This document shows, in pieces, positions 46,853-58,811 of a DNA stretch of 64,000 bases. Both the position numbers and the translations under genes were made by a program. Within the stretch, counting starts at the first letter, position 1, and the number at the start of each line of letters is the position of its first letter. The stretch lies in the NCBI GenBank assembly GCA_947561395.2, contig OX387187.1, forward strand, positions 37,987,829-38,051,828. Direction: 5' to 3'. This DNA is from Buxus sempervirens. Lineage: Eukaryota > Streptophyta > Magnoliopsida > Buxales > Buxaceae. The notes beneath the pieces are model-generated. The model searched no databases, was not told the origin of the DNA, and saw only the letters and a program-made list of their open reading frames with translations.

Positions 46853-47991
46853 GGCTGCGTTTGGTAACGCTTTTGCTTTTTTGCTTCTAAAAGCAAGAAA
46901 GCAAAAAAACAATTTTATGGTTTTCGAAAGATCTTTTCTTGAAGCAAATGCGTTTGGTAAACTTTTGCTTTGCTTCTAAGAAGCAAAAAAACATGTTTGG
47001 TAATTGCAGTAACATAGAAATTGTTTTTTGCTTTTATAAAAGTATTGTACTTAGAAATATACTCAAAAATATAAGTCCAATATTATAAAAGATTCATAAA
47101 ATAGTCATTTAATTACATTCAAATAATCGGGTTGGGGTTAATCGGGTCATAATCAGGTTGGACTAAATTAAGGCGGGTTGGAAAACCCCCAACCCAAACC
47201 CAACCCGCCAATAAACGGGTTCAACATGCCAACCTGTTTATTATTATTATTATTTTTTATTTTTCAAAAAATATTATTAAAATAGGGTTGGGGGGTTAAT
47301 TGGATCCGGTTGTACCGGGTTCGGGTCGGGTTTTTTGGGGTTAATCGGGGTTGAAACATGATACTTTTGCCATTTTTTTTTAATAATCAGGTTACCTATC
47401 GGGCGGGTCATAATCGGGTTGACCCGATTACTATTATTTTTCAAAAAATATTATTAAAATAGGGTTGGGGGGTTATTTGGATCCGGTTGTACCGGGGTCG
47501 GGTTTTGGGGTTAATCGGGTCGAAACATGATACTTTTGCTATCTTTTTTTTTTTTTATCGGGTTGGCGGGTCATAATCGGGTTGACCCGATTACTGGTGG
47601 GTTGGGGAAACCCCAATCCGCATCCAACCCAATTAATAAACGGGTCAACCCAACCCAGTTATAATCGGGTTGACCCGTCAAGTCAGGTGGCATTTTGCCG
47701 GCTCTAGCAATAACAATACGTTGTTGCTTCTTAAGTGAGTATGGAGGCATCATCTTTAATATAGAAATAAAGCAATAGGGTATTAAAGGGTTTTGAAAGC
47801 AATAAAGCAATTTTGTAAAAAAATTGAGAAGCAACGTTTTGTTGCTTCCAGTGAAAAGCAATAAAATTGCTTCTTTGCTTTTAGTAAATTGCTTCTCGTG
47901 TGCGTTACCAAACGGTACTTTTGCTTTTAAAAGCAATTTTTTGCTTTCAAAAGCAAAAAAGTACTTCTGAAAAACGTTACCAAACGCAGCC
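46853..47991 (-). mobile_element. Internally deleted PIF/Harbinger derivative
   Basis: Ends GGCTGCGTTTGGTAACG and CGTTACCAAACGCAGCC, flanked by TTA on both sides (46850-46852 and 47992-47994). Bases 46853-47124 are the reverse complement of the 3' end of the Harbinger at 20350-20640. Bases 47707-47760 are the reverse complement of its transposase (ILKMMPPYSLKK, RIVIA). About 250 bp between these parts is missing and a hAT MITE sits there. Confidence 0.88.
47125..47706. mobile_element. hAT MITE nested in the Harbinger derivative
   Basis: The right end GGCATTTTGCCGGCTCTA matches the family at 45668-46112. The left end is not a recognisable terminus, so the element is truncated there. It contains a ~175-bp internal duplication (GGTTGGGGGGTTA... 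TTGAAACATGATACTTTTGC, at about 47285 and 47461). Confidence 0.8.
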
Positions 47992-48014
47992 TTAATGGGT
48001 TCAATTGTGAGGGT

Positions 48015-48190
48015 TGAAATCGTCTACCGCATGAAGGTGCGGCAGACGATACCGCTGCCGTGAGATGCTCCCACGTGGAGCATCTCACGGTTCACATTTT
48101 TCAATGTAAAAACAACTCACATTGAGAAATGTGAGCAGTGAGGGGGGCGGTATCGTCTGCCGCATCTTCATAGACGATTTCATCCCTATT
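48015..48190. mobile_element. Fold-back (hairpin) MITE-like element
   Basis: The left arm GTTGAAATCGTCTACCGC plus GTGCGGCAGACGATACCGC is mirrored by GCGGTATCGTCTGCCGCA plus ATAGACGATTTCAT on the right. The interior has a second, perfect 14-bp hairpin: CCGTGAGATGCTCC, loop CACGT, GGAGCATCTCACGG. No coding potential. Confidence 0.75.
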
Positions 48191-49274
48191 GTGAGACAAT
48201 TATCCATCATAAAAGTGACCTGTGACACTCCAATTATTAACAATACATATTTTTGAAAAAAAGTAACAACCCGGAAAAACGTGGAGTTGAAAAAGAAGAA
48301 AAATAAATAATTGTTATTTGTAACAAAAATGATGATTTGATTGTAATTTGGTAATGAGATTTACTCAAATGAGTTTTTTAAAATACACTGAAAAGAGGAA
48401 TCACCCATAAACCTATTTTTGGATTTTTAAAACTCATTTTGCAAAAGTGTGGTGGCAAAGTTGTAATATTTAAACACTCTTACCAATGTTTTTGTAATTT
48501 ATTATACAGAATTCTTTATATAACCTACACAACTTCTGTCGACTCATTCTTACAATAAGTTTATAGAAGTCATTACATGCTATATGTAACAACGATTAAT
48601 ACTCGACCCTTTGAAATCTGATGGTTGAACATTTGGATATTCCAAATTAAATACGGTAAGTTGCAACTATTATGTGCACTTTTTTAATTTGTTAGGAACA
48701 AGTAGTTGAAAGTGAGATTTCATAAATACTAGTCCATTTCTATGGAAGAAAATAAGATAAAAAAAATTATTAATTTCCTCTTTAAGAAAAAATGATATGA
48801 AAACAGAGGCTGATTTTATTATCTTCATGGTGAAAATCAGGTACATGAAAGAACATAAACATAGAGAGACACAAATAGAACCATGATAATTGAACAATTA
48901 ATTGTAGTCAAAATGTGCTCAGTCGACCCTTGACTTGTAAAGAGAAGGATCTCAAGCCGTTCCACTACATTTAGTCAAGTTTTCGTCCTCCCACCTCCTT
49001 AATGGAAGTTTAAGAGCTTTTTTAGAAAAAATTTCTAAAATGCAAGACATTTTAAAGCCTATTATATTACAATCATGATGTCAATTTTAAAATATAGAAA
49101 AGGAAACATATGTGAAGAATAAACAAAACACCAAATATAATAATACTTCGGGTAAGCATGAAACACTCACTTTTTTTTTGGTAAAAGTAAAAGATGATGA
49201 CCACCTTTCTTTTTTCTCTTTCCTTTTTGTTTGTTTAACAATTAAGGTACCTTTACTTGCAAGTTGCAACTACA
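48191..49274. other. AT-rich intergenic DNA, no gene seen
   Basis: No frame, repeat or terminus that I can support. Confidence 0.5.
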
Positions 49275-49506
49275 TCTCTACTATATATAAAGCAAAGCGC
49301 TCCCTTGAGAAGTGTGCCAAGCACAATATTCACCTTTCCACAATAGCCCTTACACATTTACTGCTAATACTTATCAATAAAAAGGTACAATGATCAAAAG
49401 TATCCCAAATTTCTCAAAACCTAACAATCCATTTTAAAATTGCTCGCTCCCTTTTTTTTTTTTTTTTTTTAACCTGTGTGCAGTAGTGCACGTGGGCCCC
49501 GCTAGT
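49275..49506 (+). mobile_element. Small Helitron-like element (~230 bp)
   Basis: Starts TCTCTACTATATATAAAGC after an A. It ends with a hairpin, CCTGTGTGCAGTAGTGCACG, shortly before CCCCGCTAG followed by T. This fits Helitron rules (5' TC, 3' hairpin plus CTRR, insertion between A and T). Non-coding. Confidence 0.6.
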
Positions 49507-49896
49507 CATAAAAAAGGGAAATATTTAGTGTTATGCTTTACAGCTTAGCACTAATTTTGCTTTCCTCAAAAAGAAAGAGGTGATAGCTATGGCTGTGATG
49601 TGCAACTCTTAGTAGCTTTATATCGGGAACGAACTTGTTCACTTCGTAGTTCGAACTATGATCCTAGGTCTAGGGAGATGAATTGGACATGCCTTCGGCA
49701 AACTTGAATAAACTTGAATAATGATAAAGATTCTCAGCACTCAAACAATCTTATAATTTTATATTACCATACATTTTTATAGTGGTAATTTTGTCTTCTA
49801 TTTTTTTCACTTTGTAGAAATAATCTTTAACAATTTTTAAGCCTTGGAAGCCATAAATAATTACTGCCTTTTTAATTAAATATGTATCCACCAATC

Positions 49897-50111
49897 TATA
49901 ACATGATAAGACCCTTGGGAAGTGTGCCAAACATAACGTGCAACTTCCTAAAAAAAGAACCTTCTCACACTATTAAGAATAAGATTCGTTAATAAGATAA
50001 GAGAGGTGTAATTGTCATAACAACTCAATTCCCTCCATTTAAAAGTTAAGCAATTTTAAAATTGTTTCATTTACATTCCTTCTCACGTGTAATACTGCAC
50101 GTGCACCCTGA
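49897..50111 (+). mobile_element. Possible second small Helitron-like element
   Basis: Shares GGGAAGTGTGCCAAACATAA with the element at 49275. Starts TCTATAACATGATAAG after an A and ends CACGTGTAATACTGCACGTG, then CACCCTGA before T. The termini are less clear than in its neighbour. Confidence 0.4.
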
Positions 50112-50386
50112 TGCTGATGTGAGTGAACCGAAATGAGCCTTACTGTTTTCTTTTGATTAAAAAATCAGAGATAAGAAAAAATTATTGATTAAATTATTTC
50201 TTTAACTAATTTCAGTCATCGTCTTGGGAGGGCCGGGAAGTACAAGTGGCACATTGCAGGTTAAAGGGTATCTATGTGTTATTGCCAAACTTCAGGGCTG
50301 TAGTAGTAATTACCTAAAAATTAAAATGACAAACCGCCCCTCGTTCCGACCACTATGAAGACGAAGCAAAGCTAAGTTATTCTGCC

Positions 50387-50449
50387 ATGTCTTCCACCTG
50401 CCTTTACTCAACGAGTCAACGGCCAGAGCTCCTAAATCCAGTCAACATG
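50387..50449 (+). CDS. Possible short first exon of an unidentified gene
   Basis: ATGTCTTCCACCTGCC opens a 21-codon frame (MSSTCLYSTSQRPELLNPVNM) that ends at CAACATG/GTAATT, a good donor followed by a CT-rich intron start. I do not recognise the protein. The next supported host-like sequence is beyond the Helitron that begins at 50795. It may be a real gene's 5' end or a captured fragment. Confidence 0.3.
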
Positions 50450-50794
50450 GTAATTCTCTCTCTCTTTCTCTCTCTCGCTCTCTCTCACTAAAAATTAGAA
50501 AAATTAAGCGTTTCTTTCGATCCTCTTATAGCTTTATTTAGAAGATCCGGCAAAAGATATAGTAATATTGCTGAACTTGGTTTGATTGATGGCATAGGGT
50601 TTGATTCGTATTATCAGTTGTTATATGTTTATCTGTAATTAATGGTTGTACGAGGGCTTCGTTTCAATAACTTAATACCCGACAAGAATCAGTTCTAGCT
50701 ATTTGTGAGATTAGTTCCATAGCTTCCGATTGATTTAGACTGGTTTGTTGATGTCATCTTGCGCAAGACGATATATATTTTTTTAGATGTATAA

Positions 50795-51322
50795 TCTATA
50801 CATTAAGCGAATGGGGGTGGCACTTGACGTGTCACCCCCGCGTTGCTTCGGAGGCTCGGGACAGGCTCGCGTGCTTCGGCCTTCCCGAGCCTCGCAAGAA
50901 ATCAGAAAAAAAGGCGGGCGTAATTTTTGATTTTGGTTTAAAACGACAAAATAATTCACATTCAGTGTTTAAGTTTTTTTGTAATTTCAAATCAGGCATA
51001 TATTCTTATAAAACGACAATACTTGCCGCAATTTTTGACTTTTGGGTTTTTTAAAATAATTTAGATTTAGTGATTTAATCTTTTATATTTCTAGATCAGG
51101 TATAACCAATTCGTAACTTTTGTCTTTTTTTTTTTCTTCGGTTTAAAACAACAAACATAATTCACATTCAATGTTTAATTTTTCTGTAATTGCAAAACAG
51201 TCATAACTTCTTCGTAAACGAGAATTACGAGCCTTCGGTTTTTGAAAATAATTTAGATTTAGTCATTTAAGTTTTTATATTTCCAGATCAGATATAAACA
51301 ATTCTTTACTCCTCTCACTTTC

Positions 51323-51385
<63 letters not shown>

Positions 51386-53314
51386 TTTCTTGCAGCCTTG
51401 GGGCTCTTCTCGAGTGTTCCAGCCTCTCCATTTTCTTGCAACCCAAGGCTCTTCTCGACTGTTCCAGAACCCCTCTTCTTTATTCCTCTCAGTTTCTCTC
51501 TCTCTCTCTCTCTCCGTTTTCTTGCAGCCTCTAGGCTCTTCTCGAGTGTTAAAGCCTCTTTGTTTTCGTGCAGCCCAAGGCTCTTCTTGACTGTTCAAGA
51601 ACCCCTCTTTGTTCTCTTACATAAAACAAATGGGTTGAGAGCAATGGTTGGACTGAATATAAGGATATCAGCTGAATCGGTTGCATCAGTTTTGGCTCCC
51701 TACTTTCTTCAGGTGCAATTTATATTCTTTTTTTGTTGATTCAGCAGTAATAGTTCCAGTTACTGTTCTAATGGTTGATCAAGTTCTTAGCTTTCAATTC
51801 AATTTCAGAGCTTATTTTTCATATGCAGTTCTTTATTTTTTTGTTTATTTTATTTTTTCTTCTCATTTTTTAATGTTTTTACGTTGTTCTGTATTTGGAT
51901 TTTACCTTCTATGCAAGTGGGGTTGATTGATAAAAAAAATTTCATCCTATTATTAGGTCTTTTAGAGAAATTGGTTCATTTGGTGTTAATAATGTATTTG
52001 TCTGAATCTTCATTCCCTATATTTCATGATATATTAATGAGATTGACCCTCCTGATACCATGTGAACTCGAGGTTATCAGTCCTTCCTAGGAAGTTTGAC
52101 CTAATTTTGATTCTTTTTGACAAAATGGGGCATGACCTACTTTCGTCTATCTTCCCTTCAACTAAAGATAATATACATGTGGTGTCATGCATTCTTAGAG
52201 TACTGTCTCTGACTCAAGCTTGAATTCCCAGATAATTTTTTCTTCTTTGTTTCGTGCCAAATAGAGTCTTATAATATTTTATCTAAATGTTATCCACCAT
52301 CAAATAATTAATTGTGGTTTGAGCATTGAATTCGCTCAAACAAATTCGAAATAGTTACCTGCTTAAAGCTTAAGCATAAAAAGTTTCCATAATGTGATCG
52401 GTTACTTCTTCTTTTTTCCTTTTATAATGTGCAGAAGGATGTTGTGAGATCGCAGCACATCCTGATGTTCCAGTGGCAAAAGGCAGCCATGAGCCAGTGA
52501 AGGTAGAAATTTTTACATCTAAACGCCTATACTCCAATATTAATTATTTACACCCATTTATTTGATTCATACGTTCTATTAACTGATAGCAGACATCTTT
52601 TTTATTCATACGTTCTATTACAAGTTTTTCTCTATCTTATTTTTTCAAACAAATATAGTAAGTTATGTTAAAGAAGTAAAATGCCAACATTGTGCTCTTT
52701 TGACATTGTACGCTTTGATCCTACAAAATGTCTCGATCTTATTTGGTCTTTGAAGGAGAAAGTTTCATGTTGCTAAATTCAGTTTGTAATGTACTCTACA
52801 GATCTCTAGCCTTGGTAAGTCTATCCGAATACACAAAGCATGAGTGAACCTCTCTTCTATATCATCTGAAACAGCTATTTTTGAAGAATTTAGAACCACC
52901 CCTATGACTTGACGTATTGCTTCCTAGCAAATACCACAAAATTCAACGTTTACAATTTATGAAATTATGAGATCTTTTAATAAACAACATTTTTAATGCT
53001 TAGTAGTAGTCACATATCTTTTGGTTTTACTTTATTCTTATTCTATTTCATTTTCGTTTCAGGACCTCACAACTGTTTCATGGAGCTTGCAATGTTTTTA
53101 TAAGAAGGGAATTCTTAGATCCACTCACACTTTTGAAGTTTCCTGTACATAGTACATACTACTAATGCATGTATTTATATATCCATTTTCACGTTCATGT
53201 ATATGTTGTTAATATATTAACTTTCAAGACTTCCAAGACAATATATAAAATAATTTATTCTTTAATAATTTTTTTGAACCTATTTGCCCGTGCAACGCAC
53301 GGGCAGAATGCTAG
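50795..53314 (+). mobile_element. Helitron, non-autonomous, 2.5 kb, carrying gene fragments
   Basis: The 5' end is TCTATACATTAAGCGAATGG after an A. The 3' end has the hairpin GCCCGTGCAACGCACGGGC, then AGAATGCTAG before T. Termini and parts of the interior match the Helitron at 58812-60743, so they are one family. No Rep/helicase is encoded. It holds a long CT microsatellite (51318-51383), a ~115-bp tandem duplication (51385-51610) with GCTCTTCTCGAGTGTT, and a uridine-nucleosidase-like exon fragment. Confidence 0.88.
52438..52504 (+). pseudogene. Captured exon fragment of a uridine nucleosidase (URH1-like)
   Basis: After the acceptor ATGTGCAG, one frame reads CCEIAAHPDVPVAKGSHEPVK and ends at a donor AAG/GTAGAA. 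This matches the plant nucleoside N-ribohydrolase pattern (CE-AG-P-VPVAEG--EPLK). Only about 22 codons remain, within the Helitron, so it is a captured fragment and not a gene. Confidence 0.6.
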
Positions 53315-54033
53315 TTTCCTAATTGAAGTAGTAGTATCTATTCTCCATCCCGTACTCTTCTTCTCTCGAAAGTTCTAGCAACTGCGCCCTTCCTCTTCTC
53401 TCTTCTCTCCATCTGTACTCTCCTTCTCTCGAAGGCTCTAGCACGGTAGACTTCCTCTTCTCTCTCACTTCTCTCTTCTCTGTCCCGATTCTTTCTCTCA
53501 GCTCAATCGCCTGCCCCTCTCTCGAAAGGCCTAGAACTTCCTCCCTCCTCCCTCCATCCTGATTTTTCAAAAGACTTCTTCAACGCTTGGTCTGCCTTTC
53601 GACAGCTTTGAACCCTTATCCGTTCTCCTCAAGGAATGACAATCCCTGTTCCTTCTCCCTTTTCAAAGAAGGTACTGTTCTATTTAGCCTTCTCTTCCCT
53701 GTCTTCCACTCTTATCATCCACCATCTCACCTCCATCGTTATTTTTTTCTCCCTTTCTTTTCTTCTGCTTCTGGTTACTCTCTTCCGGTCATCAATGGCG
53801 TTCTGTAAAACCCTAGCTCAGTGTCTCTTTAGCGTTACAGAATCTCATCTTCACACCCGACCCTCACACACGCTCCCATTTCCTCTCCATTGTTCCAGAA
53901 AACCACAATTCCTCCAGATCTCGCCAGATCAAACAACCCTAGCTCAGCGTCTCTTTAGCATAACCAGCGTTTCTCCACCGCAGGAGAGATCCCAACCCCT
54001 CCCTCTCCCTCTCACCGACAACCCCCTTTGTCG

Positions 54034-54082
<49 letters not shown>

Positions 54083-54331
54083 GCACAACCCCCACCGCCC
54101 CCTCTCCATGTCTCATACCACGATCGGATAAAACCATGTCGTAAACAGAAACCGATTGGAGAGAAATTTCTTCGGCGCTTGAAAAATAAAAACTCAACAC
54201 TTATTTTAGTATGCGGCATGCTTCCATAGCTATCTCGGCCGGAATCTACCTAACCGATGCCAGTCGTTAAAGTCCAGCCAGCTTCTCTCTCCGGGGGTTG
54301 AAGCATTGTGCTTCCTCTTCTTCATTGGATC
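53315..54331 (+). other. CT-rich region with a possible organelle-presequence fragment
   Basis: Contains a 197-codon frame (53636-54229). Its middle part begins MAFCKTLAQCLFSVTESHLH and repeats the theme as TLAQRLFSITS. It is Ser/Arg-rich like a mitochondrial presequence, but the rest is CT-microsatellite translation (SLSLSL). I do not identify a protein. It may be another captured exon in the Helitron-rich block. Confidence 0.3.
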
Positions 54332-54653
54332 GATGAGAAAACGGAACAAGAGCTCGAAGATGATCTCGATCTTGATGATGATCGATTCCTCGAAGGATAC
54401 AGGTACCAATTCATACCTGCAATCTTTAAATTCCTTAAGAACACGAAAATTGGCGTTTTGTTTGGATTTCGGAAAATTTTAGTTGCTTTCCCCTTTATTG
54501 CATGCATTATAGGGAAAAGAGACTGCAGGAGATGACAGAATCAGGTAACATTTCAAGGTTTGGATAAGTGATTTCAATATCGGGTTACAGTTTCATCCAA
54601 AAGGTTTCTCAAGCTCCACCAAATGTTTGGGTTGTTTGTCATTCTCTACAAGG
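54332..54653 (+). pseudogene. Phosducin-like (VIAF-type) gene fragment, broken
   Basis: Exon one part: DEKTEQELEDDLDLDDDRFLEGY to 54402, then donor AG/GTACCA. The acceptor TTATAG is at 54512, and exon two resumes in phase: REKRLQEMTESGNISRFG. An in-frame TAA follows, then VISISG, FIQKVSQAPPNVWVV, a one-base frameshift, and VILYKG with a donor at 54653/54654. These are the N-terminal helix and start of the thioredoxin-like domain of plant phosducin-like proteins, cytosolic co-chaperones of CCT. An intron is kept, so this is a DNA-level copy, not a retrocopy. Nonsense plus frameshift make it a pseudogene. Confidence 0.72.
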
Positions 54654-55333
54654 GTAATGTATTAACAATTTGAACTCACTTTCTGTTCAAGCAATTTCAT
54701 TGGTGTTAGCTGAATGATTAGAGCATCTCACTTTGAATTCCAGTAACCCATCCTGATTGCTCATCCTGTATCTGTTTAATGTTTTCAAATGTCTATTGCA
54801 TTGATCTGGATTGTGTCATTAACGATTTATGGTACAGTTTCAAAATGTGAGCCCTGTCATGGTGTGAACCTGTCTGGTATATGTCAGATGAGCATGCATG
54901 CTGTGTATGGATTTATCTCTTGGTTGTGGTATGAACCATTAAAAGCAAGTTTATGGACAATGGAAGAAAATTTGTAAGTCTGACTTTCATATTTTTTGGG
55001 AAAATATAATTCTAGACTTTTATGCAAATATTATTTATGCATAAGGAATATGACACGGCTTAACTGGATCGTGTTAACACTGTATCGTTTAAAATACGAT
55101 GTCTTAATTAACATGTAATCTTAGTAGGATTCTTTTATTTAATTTGACAAGTGGATTTGTATTTACATCTTCAGTCACTTTCTAAACAATGAACCTTAGC
55201 ATTTCTGGAATTTATAGATTCCTCCAAATTTGAAGCAGCTACATTTTTATATTAATTTTTTGTTTTTATTGATTTGTTGATTTTGGATGGTATCAATTTT
55301 CTCATGTTTCTCATGGATTACTCTTATTTTCAG

Positions 55334-55741
55334 TTCGTCCAGGTTGAAAGTGGCATTAGATCATCATTGGAGAGTCAAGGGCATGCAACAGGAGAAGCAA
55401 GTGATCCCAAACATATTGGCCTACTGAACACTAGAATTGCTTTTCTTGGTATTTCAGCTTTTAATCCTAAGGTAAGATAAATTAATTTTACTGTTTTTAT
55501 CAGGATATCTCTACTAGGTTCCATGCACATGCATACATTCCTCACAAACATTATATTATTCATTTTCCTGCTGGTAGCATTGTTCGTGCTTAAATTCATC
55601 ATGCCTATATATGATAAAGTATATCATGGTTATTCAGGATTTGCCAAAAATAGATGCATCATCACCATATAAGAGAGGTGACCTTCTAATAGTAGGGGGT
55701 TGTCCTTTTGGTATCCTGTCACCGTTAAACTTTCTCAACAG
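55334..55741 (+). pseudogene. DEG15-like peroxisomal protease gene fragment (two exons)
   Basis: Exon 55334-55471 reads FVQVESGIRSSLESQGHATG...LNTRIAFLGISAFNPK and exon 55638-55741 reads DLPKIDASSPYKRGDLLIVG then CPFGILSPLNFLN. Junctions TTTTCAG/TTCGTC, AAG/GTAAGA, TTCAG/GAT and AG/GTAATG are all usable, and the phase is kept. KRGDLL, SPFG-like CPFGILSP and the -NF-N- ending are the hallmark of the plant glyoxysomal processing protease DEG15, which cleaves PTS2 presequences. The catalytic triad region is not included. There is no stop codon within the fragment; it is simply partial. Confidence 0.65.
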
Positions 55742-58700
55742 GTAATGCTGCCACACCTTTTAAAATTGATTGTGTCTTCATGATCATTTTTTAGAGATTG
55801 TTGCATCCTACAACACTTTGTCATCTTCACCATATCGAAATTTGTAGTAATGAACTTAGTATTGTTACTTTATTTTTGAGTTGTTTTCTTTTTGTTCCTC
55901 TAATATCATTAGCTGGAAGCGGGCCACAAATTCCATTGCATTCTCCTCTGTTGGAATGCTCTTTCTTCTTCAAAATTTTCCGCCTATTCCTCTTTGGGAT
56001 TTTTTTTTTTTGGTTTTGGTTTTGGTTTTGTGCGGGGTGGTTTTGTGGGGGTTCTGTGTGTGTGGTCATCATCTAAAATTGCATTAATTCCCATCTCTAT
56101 TCCTTCTTTCAAGACATGGAGAATCCATTACAACTATGACACCCAAGTCCAATATCAAAAGTCACAATCAAACGGATGAGATTACACCATAGAATTCAGT
56201 GGTGGCATGTATGCTACAATAACGTTACAATTTAAGAGTAAAGTAACAATATAAAATCTTCAACTTATTTTCTATTTCTATCATCATTCTATATGTAAGA
56301 CTGGTCGTATCACTCCTTAATTGCTTTCTAAATAAAAATTAAAAGTTTATCGCAAACTATTCTTATCCAATCTTCGAATTTGTTTAAAATATTTTGATGA
56401 AAACTTATGATTAAACTTGCACACAAAAATTAGAAAGGAGTTATGATTTTTGGTACTTGGTGGAATGCAAGGGAAACTCTATTAATATTAAAAGTAGTTG
56501 AAAGATGTTATTAGTATGACACTAGATAGAGTATTACTAATAACTAACAGAAAAGCTGAACGGGAAAAGTTCCTTCAAAAGGAAAAATGGTTATTAAAAT
56601 TTTGTTGTAAGGAATTTAATTTATGTCAGCCCTAATATATAACACAAAGGTATCTCTCTACACCGAACAACAATAGTTTTGAATGTTTTACATAATCATT
56701 CATAAAAATTAGCAAGTGAAATACCCCTACAAGCATGTTTCATGTATAATTCCCAATTCCAGTTCATAATAATAGAAAACAAAATCGAAAAAAGAAAAAT
56801 GAAAAGAAAAGATTTATGTTGTTAAGAAAGGTAGTGGATTGCCTTTTTCTTATTTATTTATTTATTTTTTTGTAAAATCTGTTTTTTTCATAAGAAAAAG
56901 TTTTTAATCACAAAACAAAAATTTTCACTTAGTTGATGTTATGGAGCAAAAAGAGATAAAGAGAGTTCTTCTATTGAGGTTTTACCTGTTATGGATTAAG
57001 CTATAAATAGGTGGATTAATATATCTTTTAAACTCACTTTTAGACAAATGTATAAATAAAATAATGGACTGTTTGTCTTTGTTGGATTAGTGCTGTAAAG
57101 TGTATGCTTATAGCACATATCAATTTTGTTTAATTGCTTACCATTAAAACAAATTTAGCCAAATGGTTTTCTTAAACCCTTAACTCATTGATTCAATGTT
57201 GGAAATGCTCACTATATGTTTATAGGAATCCTTTGCTAAGGTTGTATCATGCACTTTAGTTTAAGGGTTGATGAGCCATTCTGGTGGAGTGGTCAATTGT
57301 GGAATGGTTTTTATTGACTCACAAGTTAACCTGTTATATAACGGATTCAGATCATTTGGAATATTTGAAATGTTTCAGTTATTTTATATTTCCGTTTAAC
57401 TAATTTGAGTTGATCAGAAGTCATGTTTTATGCTATTACTTATGATTAACAAAATTTATCCAACACTCAAATAAGTTTTGACTTTGTTTTGCATGTTGAC
57501 AATCGCTATTATATATTCATTGGAACAGTTAAGTTACAAGGCTATTAACCTTGACAGCAGTCGAACCAATTCTGGTATGCAAACCTATTGCATTGCACCT
57601 TTTTCATAGTTCTTACATATCTTAATGCTATAGCATGCTAATCCTGTAAAATAACTTTTGTGTAAACGTAATCTATGCATCTATTCCTTAGGTTCTTGAT
57701 TGTTTGTGACTGATTGAGCATCTCTTTATTTGATTATACTCTACATCTGTTTTTCTGTAATGAGAAAATTTTCAAGTAGCCAATTTTTCTGCTATAACTT
57801 TGTTCACATGTCTGAATGAATATCAACACTAAAAGACATTTATTATTATTTTATTAAAAAAGCATTGTTAAGGGAATAAAAAAATATTTATTTGAAATCT
57901 ACTCATTTATTAAAACCATTTAAGGTCCAAATGAACTTTATTTTGACTCCTATGGCTGAGAGAGTAGTATGGTTTTTTCCATTGGTGCAACTTCATCTTA
58001 CAAATGCCCTAATCTTGAAAATTGGCTTTTAGGCCATTAAGATACCTCCCCTTCCAAAAAAGGGTCAAACAGGGAGTTGGGGGATCACTAGAGGCTCTTT
58101 TTAGGTGTTTACTTTTTTAGGTGTTTACTTGCATTTGGGGGATCACTAGAGGCTCTTTTTAGGTGTTTACTTTTTTAGGTGTTTACTTGCATTTGTCTCT
58201 CACCGCACACCCACATTTTAAGCATGATACTATCATAATTCCTAACCATTCTAAAAAGTTTCAAGTGATCTCATCACTCCCAACCCATCCAAACTTCCAT
58301 AAGTCATCAGACCTCTTTCCCTCTTTCCACTCCCTCCAACTAATTGTATTTTTTATTTATATACATAGGTATGACTGAAAATTTTGTTTTTGAGGATTTT
58401 GTCATGGTTGTACTGTCGTAGTTGTAGTAGCCAACTATTTCAAGGAACTTGGAGCATAGGAGCTAATTCTGATGCGGACATTGTTGAGGTGCTTCTTTAT
58501 GAATTCAGGTGCCTGTAGTTGCATGCATCAAAAAAAAAATTTTTTTTTATTAATTTTCTTTTATATTTGAATTGTAACACAGAATGATTCGAAACAGATA
58601 AGAATTTACTTTATTTCTTGCCCATGCTTTTTTTGTTAGAGATTGAGAAGGTTAATAAATGATAAAAATGATTACTAATATAAGAAACTCTAAAATTTAC

Positions 58701-58769
58701 TTTACGTTTTTGGGACTAATTTCTATATTTTCTAATATTTATAAAAATTTTCCTCAAACTATCATATGT
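55742..58769. other. AT-rich DNA of the Helitron-rich block
   Basis: No complete gene. An exon-like stretch TTAAGTTACAAGGCTATTAACC with flanking AG and GT lies near 57529 but matches nothing I know. An exact 58-bp tandem duplication (GATCACTAGAGGCTC...) lies at 58079-58196. Confidence 0.45.
58079..58196. repeat. Exact 58-bp tandem duplication
   Basis: GATCACTAGAGGCTCTTTTT followed by two AGGTGTTTACTT words occurs at 58083 and again at 58141. Confidence 0.9.
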
Positions 58770-58811
58770 ATTAAATGTATTTCCTGTGCGTAGCACGGGT
58801 TCCAATGCTAG
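58770..58811 (+). mobile_element. 3' terminus of another Helitron
   Basis: Hairpin CCTGTGCGTAGCACGGG (58782-58798) followed by TTCCAATGCTAG. The next bases are TCTATATATTAAAG, the 5' end of the next Helitron, so the two abut without spacer. The 5' end of this element was not found; it may include the phosducin-like and DEG15-like fragments upstream. Confidence 0.75.

Noticed and set aside
51259..51598. Arg/Glu-repeat proteins on the minus strand
   Set aside because: They are translations of the CT microsatellite and the adjoining tandem duplication.
56000..56072. Gly/Phe-rich frames near 55994-56087
   Set aside because: They derive from a TTTTGG-type simple repeat.
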